Source: Odiellus spinosus (Eukaryota > Arthropoda > Arachnida > Opiliones > Phalangiidae). From it: 64,000 bases of DNA. This document shows positions 10,223-22,668 of the stretch, in pieces. The DNA lies in NCBI GenBank assembly GCA_963920705.1, contig OY987227.1:15587434-15651433 (forward strand), given 5' to 3'. Under the pieces are notes generated by a model that had not been told where the DNA came from, made no database searches, and was given only the letters and a program-made list of their open reading frames with translations. A program made the position numbers and the translations under genes. Position 1 is the first letter of the stretch, and each line of letters starts with the position of its first letter.

Positions 10223-11925
10223 AAAAATCGCAGGTAGTCCCTTTAAAACGTGTGTAGGGATAGAGTTTATAGGTAACTTATAATATTATTATTATTGTTT
10301 TGGGATTATGTGGTAATTTAGCTCTTTTTTCCATTTTTTAACAATGGTATGTACAATTTTTGCCGTTTTCCAAGTGTCAAATTAGGCCAAAAATCTTGGA
10401 GGAGGGACTGTTATGGACTGAAAAGATAAATATATCTTTGTCATGTCTCCCCAATTAATTGGACTAATTATGGCCAAAAATTTGGCCAAATAGAAAAGGC
10501 TTAAGTTTAAACATTTGTGTATTATTATTTGTGTATACTTTGCAAACTGCTTATGAATGTAGGCCAGTAGAATTAAAATTTATTGATTTTCTTCTATCTA
10601 GCAAGAAAATGTTTGGTTATTTCCTATATAGGGTAAATAGGACTAATTTCAATTTAGATCTTGTTAAAATTTCTAATGTTTCATTTAAAATATCACCCTA
10701 TTGTTAGTATATCCTTGACCAAAATAAAATTTGGGTGTGGATAAATCAATTTGCGTAAAAACATTACGATTACTCGCGAAATAAGAAACTAAAATGGTTA
10801 ATTTTTCCCCGTTATTTACAAATTGTTTACCTCCCTTCTCGGTTGCAAATAAACCTTTTAGAGAAGGAAATGAGAGAAAACTGCGCGAACAACAAATAGT
10901 TTGACCTTTATAGTGAAAATATTCCAGAAGCTCCATCAAGAAGAAAAAAAAAGAAAAAAAAAAAAATAAGTTAGATATTTCTCCGGAAATCGGAAAACGG
11001 GGGAAAGGTTACAGGGAAAACGCAAAATTCCAAGGAATGGGGATAAGGCGCGTGGCTTCTTTGATAAGGTCAAAGTTGAGGACGCTTGACGCTTTTGCCT
11101 TGTTACAGTCAACAGGTGGCAAGTTTTTTTTTTAACAAGAGGTTTTCAAAAGGCTACAAAAATAACTATAAAATTCAAGAGAAAAGCCTGAAAAGGAGCA
11201 GGGGGAAAAGCAGTTTTCACGATGGGTCGGACATTTCCCATTACTCAAAAAGATTCAATCGTTTTCTCGTAAAGAGGATTAGAAACTCGCGTTTCTTGTG
11301 ACTAGGCAGACAAGCACGTGGTTTTGCTAGTTACTACTTTCGTCACAGTTTTCCGATAAACGACCCTTGTGATCATGAGTGAATGGATTCTAACGTAAGA
11401 ACGATCTAATTTGGTCAAAAATTGTCCAGATTGAAAAATTACAGAGAATTCGGCCAAAAAATAACCTGAATATAAAAAAGTGAAAGAAAAATAAATCCTT
11501 TGGTCCATTTTTTTTTTTTTTTTTATTTGGTCGAATTCTGTCAGTATTCTCCAATTCGGACAATATTTCACCAAAGTTGAAGGTTTTTCCTAATCGGATA
11601 AACCGATTTCTTCCGTTATTCTATGAAAAACTTTAAATCCATCGAAAACCCTAAATTCATTCAAATATCAAACTTTATATTCGAGTTACATAAATCTTTG
11701 TGTTCTGATGGTTATTCGTGTTAAATAAACAATTTATCATTTTATTCGTAATTTTATCTACTGGCCAATATTCATAATTGATGAAATAAGGGAACCCAAA
11801 CAAAATAACTTATTTTTAGCCGAACGAGTGATTTGAAAATCTATATACGATTTTATATATTTTTCAATCGAAACTAGAAAGATATTTTTAGATTATTTTA
11901 TCCCGTGTGTAATTTCGTAAAACAT
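10223..11925. other. Non-genic stretch
   Basis: No recognisable gene was seen. There are purine-rich patches (10933-10967) and a T-run (11508-11525). Open frames here lack coding character. Confidence 0.45.
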
Positions 11926-11929
11926 ATAG

Positions 11930-12520
11930 GATGTTTATCAGCCATGATAAGTCATTCGCGCGAATAAAAACAAATAAGCCCGAAATAGTTTTTGATATTG
12001 TTTTAATCAAAAGACGCGTGTACGTAGGTAACTACGTCATGATTTTAGGTAGACGAGAAACGTGTTCAAATACTAAAACGAACGAGCGTATGAAAGTAGG
12101 CCTAGTGAGAGAGAGGAGACTAGTCTTCACTGCAGTGCACGAGGCGAGGGATAAAAATCCAGATCGCTCTAGAAACTGCTAGAAAAGAGCGACCTCACAT
12201 TAAAACAGTTCTTCCCCCCTTAGAGACCGTTGCTACGGGTTACCCGCTCTAGCTCCGATTCTCGGAAAAAGAGTCCCGTTACTATGGAAACTTCTCTTTC
12301 TCTACGGCCGAAAATCTTTTCTCTTTTTGGCGCCAAAATGGAAGGATCAATTGGGAGAAAAGCGCGCCGAGCTTTTCGTGAATGGATTTAGGACCGGGTA
12401 CGTGTAGTGGTGTACTATACTACGATGGAGTAAAGTGGGTGGTAGAGAGATGGGAGAAAGAGGGGAGGGTAGAATTCGCTGGAAAACTACCGAAAATGTT
12501 AGACGGTCACGGTTAAAAAT
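11930..12520. promoter_or_regulatory. CpG-rich promoter-like patch with two X-box-like sites and an E2F palindrome
   Basis: This patch is richer in CG dinucleotides than its surroundings. GTTGCTACGGGTTAC (12229-12243) and GTTACTATGGAAAC (12278-12291) resemble RFX X-boxes. The second, read on the minus strand, is GTTTCC-AT-AGTAAC and fits the consensus fully; the first has one mismatch. TTTTGGCGCCAAAA (12325-12338) is a 14-bp perfect palindrome containing the E2F core. No gene downstream could be recognised on either strand. A short start, MDLGPG, followed by GTACGT at 12382-12398 is a possible but weak first exon. Confidence 0.35.
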
Positions 12521-12763
12521 GGAAACTTGACATCGGGGAATAAAACGGTTACACTGATTTGTTCGGATTTATATATATATGTCAAAGTTCAAGAATTGGT
12601 AAAAGGAATCTAGGGTAGTAATTTTTTACCGATTGATATTTAATTATTAAATTAGTCGTGAAACTTTAGTTATCCGATAATTAGGATATTAGCGGGTTTA
12701 TATTTTGAAAAATCACTATTTTAAGCCTATTTTACGGAATATTTATTGGGGAATTGGGAGCTA

Positions 12764-12868
12764 GGAGCTGATCACTTCATGTATTCGGTGTACAAGCCTG
12801 TAGCTTTAATTGAACATTAACAAAGGCTGTAATTAGTGTACACATTTTCCGGAAGTGTTTAACCCCTC
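12764..12868 (+). mobile_element. MITE-like element, GGTTGATCAC family, copy 1
   Basis: The left end GGAGCTGATCACTTCATG... and the reverse complement of the right end GAGGGGTTAAACACTTCCGG... are imperfect inverted repeats of about 30 bp ending at TGTACA. AGCTTTAATTG and AAGGCTGTAAT inside are shared with 25191-25342. Confidence 0.55.
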
Positions 12869-13041
12869 TGACCCTCTGTTGGAAATACTATTGTTCCCCA
12901 TAGTCTAATTTAATGAAAGTTTTTAAAAATTTGTTCATTTTGTTAAAAATGTCTTAATTGTCTCGTGAACGAAAAATAACTATTTACCCATCAGAAACCT
13001 TTTTGAGTTTTCAAGAATATAGCTTATAACGTATTCCTTAA

Positions 13042-13390
13042 AGGGAGAATGAAACCCCAGTGATTTTTATCGATTTTTAAATAGGCCTAATCCACCAGTA
13101 ATTTTTTTACAAACAAATATTAAACTAGAAATCAATTTAAAACTTACCCGTAAAATAGGCTTAGCTGTATTCAAAGAATTTCTTCGAATTGAAGGGTCAT
13201 CGACCAATGAGCAAAGTACCGTCGTTAAGGGGAGATCTCCTTGAGACTTCATATAACATTCGATTGGTCGCTGATATTTCAATGTGAAAAAATGCCGGAT
13301 CTCCATGAATTCAGCTAAGCCTATGTTCAGGGTAAGTTTTAAATTTATTCCTAGTTTAATATTCGTTTGTAATTTTTTTATTGGTTACTG
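13042..13390 (+). mobile_element. TTAA-flanked MITE (AGGGAGAATG family), right end truncated
   Basis: TTAA (13038-13041) precedes AGGGAGAATGAAACC. The element is a long palindrome: AATAGGCTTAGCTG and GGATCTCCATGAATTCAGCT arms with ACCAATGAGCAAAG between them. The right arm loses similarity after TTGTAATTTTTTTATTGGT, so the terminal AGGG repeat is missing. Confidence 0.65.
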
Positions 13391-14017
13391 GTTTTTGATC
13401 AAAATGACGGCATTGTCTTGTCCTTACTATTAAAAATCTGACAATCCATTTTTCTCAATAACGTTCGTGAAATTCTTCTAACATTATTATATCCAAGGAG
13501 AATTATAACTTATATTCCGTGGTATACAACTTAGATGTAATATCTCATAAAGGAACAATGTACAAATCATTTCGTGATATTAGAAACCTTTTCCTTCATT
13601 TTTTTTTTTTTAAGAGGGGGAAGAAAAAAGAAAAATAAAACCTTGAAAGGTTCGCCGAGAGAGATACATTCATCCCAACATTACTTTATCTTTTTCTTTC
13701 TTTTTCATTTTCTAGAATTTTCTTGAAGATCAAAGATTATTGTTTTTCTCACGAGCTCTGGGAGCTCCGAGTCAAAATTCAATCCTTAACCCCTCCTCCC
13801 TTCTCTCTCGCCTACGAAAAGAATTGTACTAGTAAAAATTCGAGGTATGAAATTTTTGTCGGTGTATAGTCTCTTTTTCAAAAACAAGCTAAGCCTAACT
13901 CAGTACTTTGCACTAGATGAAAACAGTATGTGAAAAAATGTGATGTAAAACAATTTTATTTTACACGCGAAGTCTACTTAGAGACTCAGACAAAAAGTCA
14001 GCGTACATTATTCTCTA

Positions 14018-14075
14018 AAGAGAGAATGAAATGTATTTGTTTTATTTCAACCGATTAAATAGGCCTAAAACTAAG
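14018..14075 (+). mobile_element. Fragment of the AGGGAGAATG MITE family
   Basis: AGAGAGAATGAAATG followed by CGATTAAATAGGCCTAA matches the left tip of the family; the remainder is absent. Confidence 0.4.
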
Positions 14076-14398
14076 TACGTAGAACTTTTTTTAAGGCTTA
14101 TCATGGTCAGATTTTCGAACGTTTCAAATGTGGGGATTTCAAAAACTCTCATAGCTAAGAATATTGAACCAACTTTACTAATAAGATCGATACTTCACGG
14201 ATCAGTTTCATTAATAAAGTGGTTTCCATATCTATTTCGCTATGAAAAATAAATTTAATATAAAATATTTTCATAGCTAAGGGCCTTAAGAATGGTTTTC
14301 ATAGCAAATCTTGAGAAATTAATTAGGCTTAAGAATGGTTTTTCATTGTAAATCTTGAAATTAGCCTTAATTAAGGTTTAACAAAAATATATTTGAAA

Positions 14399-14830
14399 AA
14401 CCTTGGAATTAGGTTTAGTGAAATTTGCTTCATAAATGTTGTAATTAGGCTTAGTGAAATTTAGTTAATAAATGTTGTAATTAGGCTTAGTGAAATTTAG
14501 TTAATAAATGTTGTAATTAGGCTTAGTGAAATTTACTTTTTAAATGTTGTACTTAGGCTTATGAAATTTACTTCATAAATGTTGTAATTAGGCTTAGTGA
14601 AATTATCTCCATAAATGTTGTAATTAGGCTTAGTGAAATTTACTTCATAAATGTTGTAATTAGGCTTTGTGAAATTTACTTTTTAAATGTTGTAATTAGG
14701 CTTAGTGAAATTTACTTCGTAAATGCTGTAATTATGCTTTGTGAAATTTACTTTTTAAATGTTGTAATTAGGCTTAGTGAAATTTACTTCATAAAGGTTG
14801 TAATTAGGCTTAGTCAAATTTAACTCATTA
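14399..14830 (+). repeat. 36-bp tandem repeat, about 12 copies
   Basis: The unit is about 36 bp: GTAATTAGGCTTAGTGAAAT followed by TTACTTCATAAATGTT. Copies vary by point changes (CTTCATAA or CTTTTTAA variants) and one unit is short. It is AT-rich with no open frame of note. Confidence 0.85.
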
Positions 14831-17746
14831 ATTTTGTAATAGGCTTAAGAAAAGTTTAGCAAAATATAAATAAAATATAAATAAAAATTACATTGGAAGT
14901 CATGTTATTTATTTAGTTAAAAACCTGCTTTGAAATCGCCACTGCAGATTATAACTTCTGTTAGAAACTTTGAAATCGCTATTGATGATAAAATTAGGCT
15001 TAGTAAAAGTGTTATTTCATCGTCCCTTTATAAAAATTACGAGGAATTTTGAGAAAGGAAACCAAAAAGATACAATATAATAGTATACGAGCAAGCATAA
15101 GGGGCGTGTAACCGTCCGTGTCTAGTTCCCACCATTGTTACGTTACTCTTATATAAGATCTACAAACTTGATATAGATAGGTATATATATCACTACTTTA
15201 ACGGTTTTTGTTACTTCATATACACCCTCCCCGTTTCTTCCCCCTTTTCTATAAAGTTACAAAGTAATAGATGAAAAGATTAAACAATATCCTTTAAAAT
15301 GTCGTGATTTTCAGAAAGAAATAAATCTTGAAGAAAGTTCACGAACAGACTCTCTTTGAACCCTAAGCTTTTGTCTCGTTAAAATATCTTATTTAAAAAT
15401 TGAAATGGAACCTGAAAAGTTCAAAATAGCGTAAATGTTTAAAAGTTAAATATAAACACAAATGAATAAATGATCCTTCATGTAACTGACATTGAGCTCA
15501 TCAGTTGTTATTTTTTGTTAACTAAACTTTTTAAGGAATGGATTAGAATTAACTCGATTTACCTTTTCAATTCACCTTGAATAAATTTAAATTTTCTCGA
15601 GACCACCCTCTAACTAAAAGGTTTTCCGCGCGTGCGTTGTTATTACGTAAAAAATAAAATGCGTTTTCGCTACTGTATAAATACTCATTATCAAAAAACT
15701 CTTTAAATTCGTAAAACGAACAAAAGCCGAATGCAGAAATGTTATCGAAGGAAAAAGATATAACTTTTATGTGGGCGATTATTAATTCACCCACTCGAAG
15801 CCTTCTATTTAATTCAATCTTGTACCCTGGATAGATTATCTGTAAGTTGAACTACCGTGTACTTCGTGTCGGTGCCATTAGACTCGTAAAGAGTCCACAC
15901 ACAAAATTTGAAATCAGATAAAAATGTTTTTAAAACCAGCTTTAAAGTTATAGGGAGAGCTTTAAGCGAACAATGTATAAAATCCGAGCTTTATCTATAA
16001 TTTCTTCATTTGGGACTAATTTATAGATTAAACGATACCTAATTTACAACATTTTGCAAATATGGAACTTCCAAGCTTACTCAAAATATTTATTTTTCGA
16101 ATTTACGTGATTTTACGCATATTTTGGGTTAAAATATCCTATGATTAAAATTCCCGGAATTTTCCCAATAGATTTCCATGTTTTCGCGCCGTTTTTCATA
16201 ATGTTTTTCCAAATATTTCACAAAAATTCTTTGTTATTTCGTCCAAAAAAGAATCGAAATTTTCCTAATTTTTTCTCAAATATTTCTTAATTTTATTTTT
16301 GGCCCCAAAATAAATATTTTTCTCATATTTTAGGTATACTTCACAGTATAAGTATAAATTTTAATTAAATATAATTAAAATACAAATTAAAATACACTAG
16401 CATAGTCTCCTAAATCTTTTACAAAAAAAAAATATTTGAACGCTAAATATTTTAAAATATCCTCTGATTAATATAAAAATGGGTTTTCTCCCATTTACCG
16501 AAATTTCCCTATAGATTTTCCAGTGTTTTCCAAGCGTTTTTCCGATTTATTTCCAAACATTCAATATCTTTCACAAATTCGTTGTTATTTCCTCGTAATT
16601 TCCCAATTTTTTCCTAAACTTTCCCCAAAATATCTCCCCGTGACCCCGTCTAAATCTGAATTAAATATAATTAAAATACAAATTAATAACTAGATCTTTA
16701 TTATAGTTATATACGTTTTTCAAAGCTATAATTGAACGCTATCTATATGTATATTTTAGCACAAAGTTAATTAGGGCATGGGCCTATCTCGTTTCTTGAT
16801 AAAGACTTTTTTTTTCTTATACTTGGCAAAAATATATCGTATTTTGCAGGTGGGCGAATGCCTATCCCGTTCACAACGAAAACATCGTGGGCTGCCTTTC
16901 GTTTTAAAAGTGTGGGATTAAAGGCGATGATCGTTTCAGACACTGACACTTTTACCTGACAATACTTAACTAAGCATTTTTAAACAAGATATTTAACTAG
17001 CAAATAATGGCAAGTTAAAGTGTCGGTTTGATGTTCGAAGAGTGGGCCATCGACCGCAACCGCGTAATAAACTTGGGAAAAATTTGGGGCCCATTTCAAT
17101 TTGAAAATGCAACGCCTATATGAAGGTGGACGACCGTTATCAATCACGGTTACGCGTAACGTCTAAACATTACTGGACTTAACTTACCGCTTATTGCATT
17201 CCGCTTATGTAGATTTAGAAGGGTCATCATTTGCCGGATGGATGGAACTGATGGTCATTTTTACCGGTTGTATATAGTTTAAAGTTTTACAAGAAAAAAT
17301 ATTCGGTAAAAGGATTTTGAACTTATAATGCGGGGGCTTTAAAACTTCATTTCTTCCCGGTCAAAAATCTCCAAAAATCTCTTTTAATTAATCTTTTCCT
17401 AAATATTTATCATCGCGGCGCCTTCTTTTCTATAACCTTCGTATATATGTAAAAAGACCTACGCGAAATTCAACTCCAAGTTCATTTCTATAAAGTTGTT
17501 GAAAGATTATTATAAGCAAAACTACTTTTAAACTTTAAGAGGCTAAACATTACGCGTTAATCCGCCTTCGATTAGCTTTATTATAAACCACTCTTGAATT
17601 AAAAAAAATATTTGGGGCAATAACACCAAATTATTTGTTGTAAACTTTAAAATTTGGGTGTTTGTTTTGGTTTCCTCGGGATTATTTTCTCACGATTTAA
17701 TTTCGAAGTTTACCGGGTTTACAAAATATTTTTTGGTATATTTTTA
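14831..17746. other. AT-rich non-genic stretch
   Basis: No gene is recognised. It contains TATA-like stretches (about 15150 and 15180) with no credible ORF after them, and runs of short TTTTCC/AATTTT words at 16080-16630. Confidence 0.45.
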
Positions 17747-17905
17747 AGCTACGTTCACACTTGACACTTTGAAACCGTTTTCAAACCAATTCGAATGTTC
17801 AAATCGACTTTCCAAGATATATATTTGGTTTGATCTTAAAATTTTATAATTTGATCTTTCCAAAACGTTTACAAATCTTTTCAAAGTCATAGTGTGAAAG
17901 CAGCT
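17747..17905 (+). mobile_element. MITE with AGCT-ACGTTCACAC ends
   Basis: The left end AGCTACGTTCACACTT and right end GTGTGAAAGCAGCT are inverted, with TTTGAAACCGTTTTCAAA and CTTTTCAAAGTCATAG nested inside. The same ends recur at 29454-29708 and, diverged, at 18655-18807, 40690-40905 and 42111-42290. The ends resemble hAT-type non-autonomous elements, but the target duplication was not resolved. Confidence 0.6.
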
Positions 17906-18019
17906 ATAGAGGATTGTTGGTTGCGGTTTAAGTAAAGGTATTACGCTTGAAACTCATAACCTCCATAAGGAGTTCAAGTCAAAGCGAGTCATTGTTTTTT
18001 TTTTTTTTTTTAAATATAA

Positions 18020-18174
18020 TACATCAAGCGAAGATTTTATTACCAATACCAAGTTTTAAAATGATTTCTAGTTTAATATTTGTTTGTAATGTTTTTAGTG
18101 GATTAGGCCTATTTAAACAACACGGCATCGATAAAATAAAAAAACCCTTGTTGTTAGATTTGCATTTTCCTTTT
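18020..18174 (+). mobile_element. Right half of the AGGGAGAATG MITE family
   Basis: TTCTAGTTTAATATTTGTTT, GGATTAGGCCTATTTAAAC and the terminal GCATTTTCCTTTTAA match the right arm of 58437-58856; the left arm is absent. Confidence 0.55.
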
Positions 18175-18654
18175 AAAGAATCCTCGTTAATTAAAATAAT
18201 TAAAATACTCTGCTTTAGAGAATAAAAATATAGTATTGCGTAATATATTGAGTAATATTTTGTTTTAAATTTTTGGTCAAATTCTTTGTGACTTTTTTCA
18301 AAGTATATATACTTCAAAAACTGAAGCAGGGTTAAATTACGGTTACTACCAAAGTTTGATAAGATATAAAGATATTTCGGGTAAAAATCGTGGGAGAAAT
18401 ATATAAAAAAATCTCCTTTGCCAAAACATCGTGATTTTCAAAAACATTTGATAAGAATCACCCTTTTCAACCGAAAAAAAAAAAATCTTTAGAAAATCAT
18501 AAGAGTTTCATAACGATGGCTTACGACGCAGGGCTGAGGGTCATTAGGTCAAGCTTCTTGTTAAGGTCAATCGATTGTTTGGGGCGTTCTTCAAAATTGA
18601 AAATTATAATCGAAAAATATAGTTATAATTCCGAAAGATAGAAATTCAGAATAA

Positions 18655-18807
18655 AGGGGTCAAAAGGTGAATTTCAAATATTCAAATCGTCTTTTCAAGA
18701 TATTATTTTTGTTTAAATTAAAGATTACACGTATGAATCAATTTTTTTTAATTTGACCTTTCCAAAAAGGTACAAAACGGATTCAAAGTCTCTAGTGCGA
18801 ACGCGGC
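18655..18807 (+). mobile_element. Diverged copy of the ACGTTCACAC MITE, left end eroded
   Basis: TTCAAATCGTCTTTTCAAGA, TTTGACCTTTCCAAAA and the end AGTGCGAACGCGGCT follow the order seen at 17747-17905. Confidence 0.5.
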
Positions 18808-18886
18808 TAATAAGTCAGACTCAAACTGTAACTGAAACTTCACCAATGTTCTCGAACAGGTAAAAATACAAGCTACAATTTTGACT

Positions 18887-19640
18887 AGCCCCTAAACGAT
18901 TCTCTTCCAAAAGTCCCGATGTGCGTGGAAAAGCACGCTTACAGAGGTCAAAGGGTAAATTTATAGAAATATGTTCCTATTAGCAAATATTTCAGAAACA
19001 AATCTAAAATATAGAGTTATGTCGAATTTTAATAGAAATTGAGAAATTTTACCCTCAAAGACAATTTTACTAAACTAAATAATAATTAATATATATTAAA
19101 TAATATTTTCTAAAATAGTTTCGCGGCATATTTATCTAATTACCATATTTAATTAAATTCGAATTCGTTGAATTTATTTTTCGAAATATATTCATATTTA
19201 TTTATTATTGTAAAATATTCAAAACTATTCTAATATAAATTCTTCAACAAAACCAAAATTATAAGCCCCTAAACGAGATATTATCTCAAAGCCAAATTAT
19301 AGAAGTCAAAGGTTAATATTTATAAAATAATCTTAAATTACAATTTCAGGCACAAGGAAAAATCATAATTCTAAAATTCTTAACAAAATTCTAAAATAAA
19401 ATCCAAATGAATCAGCCCCTGTACGATGCTCTCCCAAAAGTCCTGATGTGCAAGGAGAAGCATACATACAGGGGGTCACGGGCAAAAAAATATTTATGTA
19501 ATCTAATATAACCTTGCATCCATTATTCCTAAATTTAAATATTATTTTAAATAAAAGTCAATAAGCCCCCGAAGGATACAGTCCCTATGTTCAAAGGAAA
19601 GCAGTCACACAGGCGTCGACAAGTAATTAAAAGGGTCAGA
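18887..19640 (+). repeat. Four dispersed copies of an AGCCCCTAAACGAT block
   Basis: Similar blocks of about 60-75 bp start at 18887, 19264, 19413 and 19564. The best-conserved order is AGCCCCT-AACGAT, CTCTCCCAAAAGTCC, GATGTGC, GGAGAAGCA and a closing GGTCA-GGGTAA. Spacing is irregular (150-380 bp) and the filler is AT-rich. Confidence 0.5.
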
Positions 19641-20394
19641 CTTAAGTTCTTTCGAAACTGCTTTATAATTTTAATTTGAAGAAATATATATATATATATA
19701 TATATATTTTTTATCATATCGTCAGAGTTGACTTTATATAGACATTAGATCGCGCGAAAAAGGTCTCGAGACGTAGAAAGGGGAGGAAGAGAAAACCGCG
19801 ACTAATGCACATTACGTGACGTAGTAGAAAAACTGGTTTTAATTTATAATAAAAACCTCTAGCTTGTCAAATACGAAATATAACGACTGAAAGAAAAATA
19901 AAAAATAAATATTTGAGGGGATTTAAGACTAGAAATAAAATAATAAAATTAAAAACCGGTGTTTCAAGCAGCACGAGCCTTTCTTCCGATTGAAATTCCG
20001 GTTGAAAGGGTTGAAATTAAATGAATATAATATAAATATATATATTTTTTTATTTTTAAACTGGAATGATGAAAGCTTTTAATCAATAAAATTTGTAAAA
20101 TATTTAAATTGAGATGTTTGTCAATATCTAGTTTCTGATTTCAAGGTAATAATGAATATAAAGAGAAATTCATGTAAGAGATTAATTTCTGATAAGCAGC
20201 TGGCCTTCGAAATTGGGGAGGATTTAATTCCAAAATTACGATGATTTTATGTTTTTTGATAAAAGGTTTTTCTCATTTTTTTTATGGTATTGAAATATAT
20301 TTCAAAATACGTTTACGAAAATAAATTCAAAAGCTGTTCCATTTTTAGCTTCAAGTTTCCCTTTAAGGTATAAATTACAAATTTTAGATTTTTA

Positions 20395-20990
20395 CCTCCC
20401 CGACTGAACTTTAGTTCAGGGGGAGGTGTTACACTGATCGTGTCTGTGTGTCTGTCTGTCTGTGTGTCTGTCTGTGTGTCTGTCTGTCTGTGTGTGTAAG
20501 CGGATATCCTGTGTAAACGGAAGTCACGTGACCTAGCTCGTGGAGCCAAAAGTCTAGAGACGTAATCATACCAGCTTATCGTTCAATTCCGGGGAATTAC
20601 CTCCTTTAAGCGTGGCTGCCACATTGAGTTTCAAGTGTCGTGCAAAGACATAACAACAGGACGTCTCCCATTGCACATCATCGCATTCCACCATCCACTT
20701 TACGGTCGAACCTCGATGCTGAACAGCCGAAGGCGATTACAAGCAATGGGACGTCTCCCACTGTCATAATCACCTCCGACCATCCCCGCACCAAGGTCCA
20801 ACCTCCAGTTTCCGATCTCAGCGTTCCATACTAGCGAGGCGTCCCCCACTAGTACAGTTCACATCAACCTTCCACTGACTCCAAACATCGCCCCACCAAT
20901 GGGTAAATTGCGTCGCCAAGCGCCTAGAGATCAAGAATCAGCAAGACATTGAAAGGGGGGGGTTTTCCCCCTAACTTCATGGCCATCACG
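20395..20990. repeat. GC-rich composite repeat with CTGT/GTGT microsatellite
   Basis: An inverted pair CCTCCCC..ACTTTAGTTC..GGGGGAGG (20396-20426) precedes a GTCTGT/GTGTCTGT microsatellite (about 20440-20497). Then come three loosely similar blocks beginning GGACGTCTCCCA (about 20659, 20748) and AGGCGTCCCCCA (about 20837). Composition is unlike the flanks, so a mobile element is likely; class unknown. Confidence 0.4.
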
Positions 20991-21906
20991 CACGGTTACT
21001 TCGATTAATATAGCCCTTCGAAAGGTTTATATAGTATCTTTTTGGAACGTATGCAAATTAGCCTCATGGGGTGATTTTGTTTGATATTGTTTAGGGAAAT
21101 GAAACGCAATATTAATTTATATTATAATTAAAAATATTAAAATGGTTCATCTTAATCTAATTAATTAGAAAGTCGAAAAATTAATTTAAAATTCGAGATA
21201 GTTTAGAAGTTATTTGAGAATTTATGCAAAAATTTAAAGAAATTTGACCGATTAATGGCAGTTTTAGTTGGCAGCATGCGCCTAAGCTATTTTCCATATA
21301 TATCATTTACTCGAAAAAGCAAAGGTATAACGGGCAGTATAGGCTTATCTCTGGTGCAAACTTGGGGTGGATTGAAGAACTTAAATAAAGGTGCGTTTAC
21401 ACGGGTATGGAAGATTGAAACAACATAATTTAGATAAGAGATAAGACAATAATAACTTCGATTATACTCGGTGAATTTTTAACCAGTTCAAGGGGAATTG
21501 GTGTATAAGATTTGAAGCTGAGGCGGATTTATGCATAATGTTAAACCACTTAAGAAAAATGATAGTCGTGAAAACTATCCTCGAACAGAAGTAGAGTAGG
21601 TTTCCAGTGTATTTGTGACACGTGTAAAATCGAGTTCGCCAGCACGCGAGTATGAGTAGACCACTAAATTTGAAGTCGGAAACCTCTTTACGCATGGAAA
21701 ATATCAATGTGATTTTTTTTGATATTCTTGGGAGAATCAGCTTCATGTATGGGGAAATATCGTAATCTTCTGGCAAACTTGCAAACAGTGGCGTATTTGG
21801 TTTTAATTACTGGCACGGATTTTCAAATTAATTTTTTTATCATTTTCGCGCGTTTCGCAAATGTATTTCGTGCGAAATTGTGTACATGCGCAGAGCGAAC
21901 CAGGTT

Positions 21907-22437
21907 AACGCGGATACACACAGACCTGTTTTTACGCGTTTCACGCTCGTGAACTCATAGAAGTACCATTAGCACGCGCGAGCGAGGTGCAAACCACTCT
22001 AGAAAAATTTTGTACACCTGATTCCAGATTCATTTGATTGTCAGTGATTCCGAATCAATTCGCGTGATTCCGAATTGATTCGTGATTCGCGTGATTCCGA
22101 ATCGATTCTCGTGATTCCGAATCGATTCTCGTGATTCCGAATCGATTCGCGTGATTCCGTATCGATTCGCGTGATTCCGTATCGATTCTCGTGATTCCGA
22201 ATCGATTCGCGTGATTCCGAATCGATTCGCGTGATTCCGTATCGATTCTCCTGATTCCGAATCGATTCGCGTGATTCCGAATCGATTCGCGTGATTCCGT
22301 ATCGATTCTCCTGATTCCGAATCGATTCGCGTGATTCCATTTAGTTTGTACACCTGATTCCAAGAGTGGTTTGCCCATTGCCCCTCGCGCGTGACCGTGA
22401 AAAGCGTGAAAATAGGTCTGTGTGAATCCGGCTTTAG
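21907..22437. mobile_element. Foldback element enclosing a 20-bp minisatellite
   Basis: The left flank (CGGATACACACAGACCTG, TTTTACGCGTTTCACGCTCG, GTGCAAACCACTCT) and right flank (AGAGTGGTTTGC, CCGTGAAAAGCGTG, AGGTCTGTGTGAATCCG) are inverted copies of roughly 80-120 bp. Between them (22041-22340) lie about 15 units of CGTGATTCCGAATCGATTCG with CTCGTG and CCGTATCG variants. Open minus frames across the repeat are artefacts. Confidence 0.65.
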
Positions 22438-22668
22438 TCATGCCACAATTAACAATTGACGAACTTTCTTAAACCGGATTGACATTGAAATTTCTCGTGT
22501 TTTAATAGTCATGTATGATATGGTTGACCCAAGAGTGAAATGTAGACAGAGTGAGGAAAAGAATCACGTGATTGGATCTCGTGATGACTGCTAGTTTTAG
22601 TTTCACACTTTTTCATACATGAATTTAATGTTAATCCCAATTAAGTATAATAGAACCAGGCTTTTAAT

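Noticed and set aside
15140-15200. TATA-containing promoter at about 15150
   Set aside because: TATATAAG is present, but no ORF or exon of any quality follows and such words are common in this AT-rich DNA.
20313-20549. 78-codon minus-strand ORF with Thr-Asp/Gln-Thr run
   Set aside because: It is a translation of the CTGT/GTGT microsatellite.
22030-22441. Overlapping minus-strand ORFs of 99-128 codons
   Set aside because: They read through the 20-bp minisatellite in several frames; repeat artefact.
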